From NCBI GenBank assembly GCA_963784995.1, contig CAWATZ010000003.1, positions 1,116,001-1,180,000 of the forward strand: 64,000 nt of DNA. The letters are read 5' to 3'. This stretch comes from CAWATZ01 sp963784995 (GTDB taxonomy: Bacteria > Planctomycetota > Planctomycetia > Gemmatales > Gemmataceae). Below the pieces are notes generated by a model. The model did not search any database. It worked only from the letters and a program-made list of their open reading frames with translations, and was not told where the DNA came from. Both the position numbers and the translations under genes were made by a program. This document shows positions 58,124 through 64,000 of the stretch, piece by piece (position 1 is the first letter of the stretch; the number at the start of each line of letters is the position of its first letter).

Positions 58124-58612
58124 ATGAATTTCCTGCTGATTCGCCACGCCGACGCCCTGCCCGTCGAGGAAGCCGGCGACGTGAGCGACGCCGATCGTCC
58201 GCTGACTGACAAGGGGCTGACACAATGCAGTGCCCTGGCCGCCATGCTGAAACGCGGCGGCGTCACCCTGGGCAAGGTGGTGAGCAGTCCCTATCTGCGC
58301 GCCAGGCAAACGGCCGAGGAGTTGCTCAAGCACTGGACCGAGCCGAAGCCGGAGCTGGAGTTTTGCAACCACCTGGCCTGCGGCGGCAAGGAAAAGAAGC
58401 TGAGCCGGTTCCTGCGCTCGCTGGAGACGGAGGTGGTGACGCTGGTCGGCCACATGCCCGACCTGGCCGTCTACGCCGGCTGGCTGATCGGCACCAAGAA
58501 GGCGCAAATCTCGCTGGCCAAGGCCGGGGCGGCGTTCATCGAAAGCGACACGGGGCCCAACAAGGGCGCCGGCACGCTGAGCTGGCTGCTGACGCCGGAG
58601 TGGTATCGGTGA
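58124..58612 (+). CDS. sixA: phosphohistidine phosphatase SixA-like
   Basis: 162 residues. The phosphoglycerate-mutase-type catalytic LIRHADALP starts at residue 4, with SSPYLRARQTAEELL and VGHMPDLA providing the other active-site histidine. Small size and lack of extra domains fit SixA, which removes phosphate from histidine phosphotransfer proteins. Divergent from typA. Confidence 0.87.
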   Translation: MNFLLIRHADALPVEEAGDVSDADRPLTDKGLTQCSALAAMLKRGGVTLGKVVSSPYLRARQTAEELLKHWTEPKPELEFCNHLACGGKEKKLSRFLRSLETEVVTLVGHMPDLAVYAGWLIGTKKAQISLAKAGAAFIESDTGPNKGAGTLSWLLTPEWYR

Positions 58613-58626
58613 AAGGGCTTTGCTGA

Positions 58627-58764
58627 CGACCCCTGCCGGCTTGCCCGGCAGGTGAAGGAGGTCGCTGGCTAGAAGGGTAGGTGACAAAAGAAAGAATCTT
58701 TTCCCTGCGCCGCCTTCTCTAGCTGCTGACCTCCTTCACCTGCCGGGCAAGCCGGCAGGGGTCG
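58627..58764. repeat. long palindrome between convergent sixA and ridA genes
   Basis: 37-base perfect arms (CGACCCCTGCCGGCTTGCCC+GGCAGGTGAAGGAGGTC) separated by 64 bases, which are partly self-complementary. It fills the gap between the two convergent stops and probably ends both transcripts. Confidence 0.93.
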
Positions 58765-58785
58765 AAGTGCCCCTCGCATAACCGC

Positions 58786-59259
58786 TCACACCGCGACTTC
58801 AAAGATGCACTCGATCTCCACCGGGATGTTCCCCGGCAGGGCGACCATGCCGACGGCGCTGCGGGCCCCGACGCCGGCGTCCTCGCCGAAGACCTCGGCC
58901 ATCAGCTCCGAGAAGCCGTTGATCACAAAGGGATGCTCGAGGAACCCCGGGGCGCTGTTGACCATGCCCAGGGTCTTGACCAGGCGCTTGACCTTGTCCA
59001 GCGAGCCGATGGTCGCCTTGACCGTGGCCAGGATGTTGATGCCCACGGCCCGGGCGGAGTCATAGCCCTGCTCCTTGGTCAGGTCCTCCCCGACCCGACC
59101 CTTCAGCGGCGTCTTGTCCGACACCTTGGCGGGGCCGTGGCCCGAGACGTAAAGCATGTTGCCGGCCAGCACGGCCGTCTTGTACTTGGCCACCGGCTTG
59201 GCTGGCGTGGGCAGGGTGATGTGCAGTTCCTGGATGCGTGTTTCCGGCTTGGACGCCAT
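58786..59259 (-). CDS. RidA/YjgF-family protein
   Basis: 157 residues. VLAGNMLYVSGHGPAK, ARAVGINILATVKATIGSL, LVKTLGMVNSAPGFLEHPFV, GARSAVGMVALPGNIPVEIE. The arginine of ARSAVG fits the imine-deaminase site of RidA. Longer than E. coli RidA (128 residues), as in the YjgF-like subfamily with an N-terminal extension. Deaminates reactive enamines/imines; exact substrate unclear. Confidence 0.87.
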   Translation of the reverse strand: MASKPETRIQELHITLPTPAKPVAKYKTAVLAGNMLYVSGHGPAKVSDKTPLKGRVGEDLTKEQGYDSARAVGINILATVKATIGSLDKVKRLVKTLGMVNSAPGFLEHPFVINGFSELMAEVFGEDAGVGARSAVGMVALPGNIPVEIECIFEVAV

Positions 59260-59336
59260 GATGATCTCCTTGTGGTACGTACGGGATCTCCTCGATAACC
59301 CCTCATTGTTATCCGGGTTTTCGGCCGGGGGTCAAG

Positions 59337-59430
59337 CACCCCGGGTTGCGCTGCGCTCCACCCGGGGCTTTAGTCCCAAAGTCAGGAGTAAAGCCCCGGG
59401 TGGAGCGAGGTACCAGCGCAACCCGGGTGG
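59337..59430. repeat. palindrome family C, copy 2
   Basis: Arms CACCCCGGGTTGCGCTGCGC and its partner ending CAGCGCAACCCGGGTGG, with inner CTCCACCCGGGGCTTTA/TAAAGCCCCGGGTGGAG and loop GTCCCAAAGTCAGGAG. The inner arms and loop match 10936-11039, differing at three loop bases. Between ridA and pgi. Confidence 0.9.
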
Positions 59431-59503
59431 CCTGCACCTTGTCCTCCGGTGGAAAGTCGCGTAGCGTAATCCGGGCCACAGACCGAACCCAAGAGGAGCC
59501 ATC

Positions 59504-61129
59504 ATGACCACCACCCCCTTGCGTCAGCTGCCCGCCTGGACTGCTCTCGAAGCTCATTACGCCAAGGTCAAGGACCTCCACCTGCGTCAGTTGTTCGCCG
59601 ACGATCCCAAACGCGGCGAGCGCCTGGCCCTGGAGGTGCTGGGCGTCTATTTCGACTACTCCAAGAACCGCATCACGGACGAGACGTTGCGGCTGCTGCT
59701 CCAGCTGGCCGCGGAGTCCGGTCTGCGCCAGCGCATCGATGCAATGTTCCACGGCTACAAGATCAACGTCACCGAGGATCGCGCCGTGCTGCACGTCGCC
59801 CTGCGCGCTCCGAAGGGACAGAAGATCCTGGTCGATGGCGTGGACGTGGTATCGGAGGTCCACAAGGTCCTCGACCGGATGAGCGACTTCTCCAACCGCG
59901 TCCGCGGCGGCGACTGGAAAGGATTCACCGGCAAGCGCATCCGCAACGTGATCAACGTCGGCATCGGCGGCAGCGACCTGGGACCGGTGATGGCCTACGA
60001 GGCCCTGAAGCATTACAGCGATCGCGGCCTGACCTGCCGCTTCGTCTCGAACATCGACAGCACCGACTTCGTCGAGGCGACCCGCGACCTCGACCCGGCC
60101 GAGACGCTGTTCATCATCTCCTCCAAGACCTTCACCACGCTGGAAACCCTGACCAACGCTCACTCCGCCCGCAAGTGGTGTTTGGACGCGCTGAAGGACG
60201 AAAAGGCGGTCGCCAAACACTTTGTCGCGGTCTCGACCAACGCCAAGGAGGTGACGAAGTTCGGCATCGACACGGCCAACATGTTCGAGTTCTGGGACTG
60301 GGTCGGCGGCCGGTACTCGTATCCTTCGGCCATCGGCCTGTCGCTGATGATCGCCATTGGCCCGGACAACTTCCGCCAGATGCTGGCCGGCTTCCACGCG
60401 ATGGACGAGCATTTCCGGACCGCGCCTTTCGAGCGCAACCTGCCGGTGCTGCATGGCTTGCTGGGCCTTTGGTACAACGATTTTCTCGGGGCCCAAACGG
60501 TCGCCGTGCTGCCCTACGAGCAGTACCTGAAGCGCTTCCCCGCCTACCTGCAGCAGCTGACAATGGAGAGCAACGGCAAGTCGGTCACGCTGACGGGCCA
60601 GCGCGTGAATTACCAGACGGGGCCGATCTACTGGGGCGAACCGGGAACGAACGGCCAGCACTCGTTCTACCAGCTGATCCACCAGGGAACGAAGCTGATC
60701 CCGTGCGATTTCATCGGCTTCAACCGCACCCTGAACCCGCTGGGAGCGCACCACGACCTGCTAATGGCCAACGTCTTCGCCCAGACCGAGGCCCTGGCGT
60801 TCGGCAAGACCCCCGAGCAGGTCAAGGCCGCGGGCACGGCCGACTTCTTGGTGCCGCATCGCACCTTCGAGGGCAATCGGCCGTCGAACACGATGCTGCT
60901 CGATCTGCTGACGCCGGAAGCCCTGGGCAAGCTGGTGGCGCTGTACGAGCATAGTGTCTTCACCCAGGGGACGATCTGGCAGATCGACTCGTTCGACCAG
61001 TGGGGCGTGGAGCTGGGCAAGGTGCTGGCCAAGAAGATCGGAGCTGAACTAGAAAGTAAGGAAGAGCCGAAGCTGGGACACGATAGCTCGACCAATGCGC
61101 TGATTCGACGGTATCGGCAGAGGAAATAG
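59504..61129 (+). CDS. pgi: glucose-6-phosphate isomerase
   Basis: 541 residues, normal length. VGIGGSDLGPVMAYEAL, RFVSNIDSTDFVEATRDLDP, SKTFTTLETLTNAHSAR, GGRYSYPSAIGLSLMIAIG and the C-terminal GLWYNDFLGAQTVAVLPYEQ, GAHHDLLMANVFAQTEALAF all match Pgi. Interconverts glucose-6-phosphate and fructose-6-phosphate. The frame is intact. Confidence 0.97.
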   Translation: MTTTPLRQLPAWTALEAHYAKVKDLHLRQLFADDPKRGERLALEVLGVYFDYSKNRITDETLRLLLQLAAESGLRQRIDAMFHGYKINVTEDRAVLHVALRAPKGQKILVDGVDVVSEVHKVLDRMSDFSNRVRGGDWKGFTGKRIRNVINVGIGGSDLGPVMAYEALKHYSDRGLTCRFVSNIDSTDFVEATRDLDPAETLFIISSKTFTTLETLTNAHSARKWCLDALKDEKAVAKHFVAVSTNAKEVTKFGIDTANMFEFWDWVGGRYSYPSAIGLSLMIAIGPDNFRQMLAGFHAMDEHFRTAPFERNLPVLHGLLGLWYNDFLGAQTVAVLPYEQYLKRFPAYLQQLTMESNGKSVTLTGQRVNYQTGPIYWGEPGTNGQHSFYQLIHQGTKLIPCDFIGFNRTLNPLGAHHDLLMANVFAQTEALAFGKTPEQVKAAGTADFLVPHRTFEGNRPSNTMLLDLLTPEALGKLVALYEHSVFTQGTIWQIDSFDQWGVELGKVLAKKIGAELESKEEPKLGHDSSTNALIRRYRQRK

Positions 61130-61691
61130 AGGAGGCGTGGGCTGTCGCCACGGCGCGGGTTGACAGCACGTGGACTAAAAAACGCCGGCTCCCATTTTCT
61201 CCGGGGAGGATGCTGGGGTAGAATAGAGAATGAAGGAGGGATTGAGAGGCAACCTCGCCAGGTTCATCAACCCGTCATCCAATCGATCACCCTCCTGGAG
61301 CCGGGATTGTTTCCCCTGGACTCCTCTGGCGAGAGGAGCCTCTCCTTGTGAGGTGGACGGGAGCTTGTCTCCCGTCCATCTTTTGTCTTCAAGCACTCCC
61401 GGCGATTCGTTTCTATACCGCAGGCTCCGAACAGCCTTCAAGCCACCTGGCGCTCTCGGCGGGGTTACCCAGGTGTCCAGTTCGTCTTGTCGCCCAATCC
61501 GCCGCCACTATACCAGCATCAGCGGCCGGCTGCTCGGAGGTAGCGATGCTGCGGCGTTACGCCGTGGAAGGAAGAACTGCCAGCCAGGCAAAGAACATCA
61601 CGGCAGGCCAGATTCAGGAACGGCCTACCGCGATGCCTTGTCCACAGGAGGTCAGTATCTTGGCAGCCGGCCGCTTTCTTTCCTACGATGC
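61130..61691. other. intergenic region with two hairpins
   Basis: About 560 bases between pgi and the minus-strand small secreted protein. CTCCTCTGGCGAGAGGAG (61321-61338) and GGACGGGAGCTTGTCTCCCG+TCC (61355-61377) form two stems; the second is followed by ATCTTTTGTCTTC. No gene with family support in the rest. A TAGAAT near 61208 is the only promoter-like element noticed. Confidence 0.45.
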
Positions 61692-61982
61692 TCACGGCCG
61701 CTTCACAACCCGATGCCAGAACAGCGACTTGACCTTTCCATCCAGCCCGAAATTGACAGTCACTTTGTGGTGAGAATAGACCGCTGCACGCCATCCGACC
61801 ATACCCTTAACCACAAATCTGGCCGCATCGGGTTTCCCAAGAATCGTTTCGACTTCTTTTTCCAGCATGCCGACCTTGATGACGCGCTCTGTTCGCGTCG
61901 AGATTCGCTCCACTCCACCCCAGGACGCCGAATGGGGGTCATTGCCCACGGTCATCCCCGCCAGCAACAAGAGCGTCAACAT
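61692..61982 (-). CDS. small secreted BamE/SmpA-like protein
   Basis: 96 residues from an ATG with AGGAGG 8 bases upstream. Signal peptide MLTLLLLAGMTVGNDPHSA. The mature part ERVIKVGMLEKEVETILGKP, RFVVKGMVGWRAAVYSHHKV and VTVNFGLDGKVKSLFW resembles BamE/SmpA-type folds. The first 35 residues are similar to those of the next upstream gene. Function unknown. Confidence 0.65.
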   Translation of the reverse strand: MLTLLLLAGMTVGNDPHSASWGGVERISTRTERVIKVGMLEKEVETILGKPDAARFVVKGMVGWRAAVYSHHKVTVNFGLDGKVKSLFWHRVVKRP

Positions 61983-62007
61983 GGAACGGGCCTCCTTGCA
62001 AAGATGC

Positions 62008-62328
62008 TTATGGTGCTTGTCCAGGCTGCCGATGCTGTGCCGCCCGGGCCAGCGCCTGGTGGACGGCCTCGGCCTCGGTCGGGGCCCGGGCCTCGATGCA
62101 CTGCGTCTGGCCGAACACCGCCGTTGCCAGCTGGCAGACAAAGCGACAGCTGCCATCGGGCAGAGTGTCCAGATGGAAGCCCACCGCTCCCAGCTCGTGC
62201 AAGCGAGCGCGAACGGCCCCCCAGTCAACTTTCTTGACGACGCGAACGGTGCGCGTCGAGATTCGCTCTACCCCACCAGAGGGGACACTGCCCACAGTCA
62301 AGCCAGCTAGCAGCACCACGGTCAGCAT
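62008..62328 (-). CDS. small secreted protein sharing a leader with its neighbour
   Basis: 106 residues; AAGGAGG upstream of the ATG. Leader MLTVVLLAGLTVGSVPSGGV+ERISTRTVRVV aligns with MLTLLLLAGMTVGN...GGVERISTRTERVI in the gene at 61982. The remaining sequence (VRARLHELGAVGFHLDTLPD, CRFVCQLATAVFGQTQCIEA) differs. 25 bases separate the two genes. No family recognised. Confidence 0.62.
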   Translation of the reverse strand: MLTVVLLAGLTVGSVPSGGVERISTRTVRVVKKVDWGAVRARLHELGAVGFHLDTLPDGSCRFVCQLATAVFGQTQCIEARAPTEAEAVHQALARAAQHRQPGQAP

Positions 62329-62499
62329 GAAATCGGCCTCCTTCCGAGGTTTGCGTGCTGTTCACGAGGTCAAGTATCCTCGTTTTTCGCGATTCCTGCA
62401 AGGACAACCAGCCGCTGAATAGTACAGTGGGGTGGTGGGATTTCCCACTTGCTGCCTCTTCCCTGCATCCAGTAAAATCGCGCCAGAAGGAGGCGACCC

Positions 62500-62724
62500 A
62501 TGCTGACCAGAAAGACCGATGCCAAGGGGCGATTGACCCTTGGCCCAGACTTTGCCACCTGCACGATGACCGTCGAGTTCCACGGTGAGGAGGTGCGTCT
62601 TCGCAAGATCCAAATGCCGTGTCCGCGGAAGTATTCGTTCAAGCAGCTGATGGCTGGCGTGACGGCTGAGAACATTCATGGCGAGATCGAAACGGGGAAC
62701 CCTGCTGGACGCGAGGCCCTATGA
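62500..62724 (+). CDS. AbrB-like antitoxin (orphan)
   Basis: 74 residues. DAKGRLTLGPDFATCTMTVE and a C-terminal YSFKQLMAGVTAENIHGEIE match a small AbrB/MazE-like antitoxin group. A toxin gene would be expected to overlap the stop; the ATGA at 62720-62723 opens only a 19-residue frame (MSSRPIRYAEKSVLAPHEL). So the toxin seems lost. Confidence 0.62.
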   Translation: MLTRKTDAKGRLTLGPDFATCTMTVEFHGEEVRLRKIQMPCPRKYSFKQLMAGVTAENIHGEIETGNPAGREAL

Positions 62725-62791
62725 GCAGCAGGCCAATTCGTTACGCAGAAAAGTCCGTACTTGCACCTCATGAGCTTTGACGACCAAACCC

Positions 62792-62884
62792 GGTAAGGAG
62801 CGCTGCAGGGAACGCCCTCCGTGGCGTTCCGTGAGGGACCGGAACGTCACGGAGGGCGTTTCCTGCAGCGCCGCCGTCCTTACC
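62792..62884. repeat. palindrome ahead of the DUF1559 gene's 3' end
   Basis: Arms GGTAAGGAGCGCTGCAGGGA+ACGCCCTCCGTG and its partner CACGGAGGGCGTTTCCTGCA+GCGCCGCCGTCCTTACC, loop about 24 bases with partial self-complementarity. It lies after the orphan antitoxin and before the convergent DUF1559 stop. Confidence 0.85.
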
Positions 62885-62946
62885 GATCTTGCTTGTCAAA
62901 CTCCATCAGCTTGGCGGACTTGAAGAAAGCAACTTGGTTTGGCCCG

Positions 62947-63711
62947 TCAATTCGGGTAGCTGCTGTCCTGGGTAAGGATCACGTGGTCAGGAAACAAGTC
63001 TGGGACCGCATCATTCCAGTTCAAGGTGCGGACGTGGCCATCCAGATAAAGATAGTTGGCAACGCCACTGTGGCGATCGGTGGTGATCCACGGCAGGATG
63101 TTGACGGTCCCCAGCCAGATGTCGAAATCGTCCTGCTTGGGGTCTGCTCCAGTGGCGGCAAGCCCGTCGGCGCTGCGCTCCACGAAGTCAATGAAATTGG
63201 AGGTCCCCACTTCCTGAATGAACCGCAGCAGCGTCCACCGTCCATAGCGTCGAGTCAGGTGGCTCAGCTGCGAGTTCATCAGGTAGCTGGTGCGGTTCCA
63301 GACGCCGTCACCGCCCGGATCAGGCTGCCGGATCGAGAGGTCGTCCGGACAGCGGTACGTGACGTCGCTGCCGACGATGAGGCCTTGCTTGGAAAGAGCG
63401 TCATTTTCCGCGGCGTCGCTGATGAAGGGCATGAACTTGTCTTCCCAGTAAATCTCCGCGAAGGAGTCCGCGGCGCTGGCCTGGGAAAGAACGTCCGCCT
63501 CGAAGGGGTGGTGCAGGAAGAACTGCCCATCCGTGGCATCGTAATACTGCAAGACCGCCAGGCCGATCTGCTTGAGGTTGTTCTGGCACTTCATCCGGTT
63601 AGCCGCTTCGCGGGCTTGCTGAACGGCGGCCAGGAGCAATCCGATCAGCACGGCAACAATGGCGATGACCACCAGCAACTCAATCAGGGTAAAGGCGCAG
63701 CGCTTCCTCAT
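62947..63711 (-). CDS. DUF1559-type pseudopilin-like protein
   Basis: 254 residues. The N-terminus MRKRCAFTLIELLVVIAIVA is a prepilin-type signal with the processing site before F, followed by a hydrophobic helix. Then VQQAREAANRMKCQNNLKQI, GLAVLQYYDATDGQF and a C-terminal NYLYLDGHVRTLNW, the usual DUF1559 ending. Planctomycetes carry large families of these. Probably processed by a prepilin peptidase; function unknown. Confidence 0.92.
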   Translation of the reverse strand: MRKRCAFTLIELLVVIAIVAVLIGLLLAAVQQAREAANRMKCQNNLKQIGLAVLQYYDATDGQFFLHHPFEADVLSQASAADSFAEIYWEDKFMPFISDAAENDALSKQGLIVGSDVTYRCPDDLSIRQPDPGGDGVWNRTSYLMNSQLSHLTRRYGRWTLLRFIQEVGTSNFIDFVERSADGLAATGADPKQDDFDIWLGTVNILPWITTDRHSGVANYLYLDGHVRTLNWNDAVPDLFPDHVILTQDSSYPN

Positions 63712-64000
63712 GGCGGTTATCCTGGTGCGGTTGGGGCGGCCGTGTATGACGAACCCTAAAAGCGTAATACGGATCGTCAGGTTCCCGGCAAGCGACCGTG
63801 CCCGCTTTTTTCTGGCACCGGGGGAAGCAGCGTTGGTGCAGACCGATGTGTGGCCAGTCGGTGACGGGGAAGGAGCAGGCAGCCGATTGGCTCGGACGGC
63901 CTGCTCCTCTCGACGCGAACAACAATCTCTCCGTGAACCGACCCCGGCCGGCTACCGGCTGATTCGCGTCTCTGGCAGGGCCTTCTGATGTTGACTCGAC
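63712..64000. other. no recognised gene at the window end
   Basis: About 290 bases upstream of the DUF1559 start. No family-like reading frame on either strand. It should hold the DUF1559 promoter, but no clear element was found. Confidence 0.35.

Overview
The window reads as high-GC chromosomal DNA of a planctomycete, most likely Gemmatales/Gemmataceae. The evidence is lineage-typical families rather than any marker RNA: a TIGR02996 repeat-companion protein (23153-23711), a DUF1559 pseudopilin-like protein (62947-63711), very large secreted WD40 proteins, HEAT-repeat proteins, a planctomycete-type EF-Tu switch I, and many long intergenic palindromes. I recognised no rRNA, tRNA or CRISPR array.

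Layout. 1-1003: tail of methylmalonyl-CoA mutase overlapping its chaperone GTPase meaB. 1045-5085: CxxC membrane protein, CAP-domain protein, TAT-exported sulfatase and a cytochrome P450. 5240-9805: type IIA topoisomerase subunits B and A. 10019-16831: PhnD-like binding protein, TolC-like protein, a Clp-N/ThiD2/ThiE fusion, a secreted protein and a HemW-like radical SAM protein. 16962-24920: orphan antitoxin with truncated toxin, a two-module WD40 protein, a DUF302 protein, a TIGR02996 protein, an ExbD-like protein and a second eroded toxin-antitoxin pair. 25478-29775: Hint-domain protein, two LolA-like proteins and an RluA-type pseudouridine synthase. 29835-39286: M16 peptidase, REP-associated (Y1) transposase between long inverted repeats, HEAT protein, aroB, zinc-ribbon membrane protein and a divergent EF-Tu. 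39765-49768: TolC-like lipoprotein, interrupted ATP-grasp gene, bPH2 protein, FHA-GAF-PP2C phosphatase, HU, DUF1464 protein and a secretin-like protein. 50041-54773: WD40 protein, then an HNH endonuclease gene split by a 2.4 kb serine-recombinase element, then a membrane protein. 54786-63711: PQQ beta-propeller protein, typA, sixA, ridA-like, pgi, two small secreted proteins, an AbrB-like antitoxin and the DUF1559 protein.

The most interesting signal is mobile DNA disrupting genes. The HNH gene is cut after codon 46, and joining its halves at the shared TTAG on either side of the recombinase element restores a continuous 98-residue protein. A 76 bp palindrome interrupts the ATP-grasp gene, and removing exactly those bases restores its frame. 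Another palindrome truncates a PemK/MazF toxin, and one sits in the signal-peptide region of a membrane protein. About sixteen long palindromes from at least a dozen families occur here, several in two copies, alongside a REP-associated transposase that could plausibly have spread some of them.

Caution: many genes (both topoisomerase subunits, P450, sulfatase, WD40, TIGR02996, PQQ and others) carry single-base frameshifts. Because essential topoisomerase genes are affected, I read most of these as sequence or assembly errors rather than true pseudogenes, and I give one span per gene across the frameshifts.
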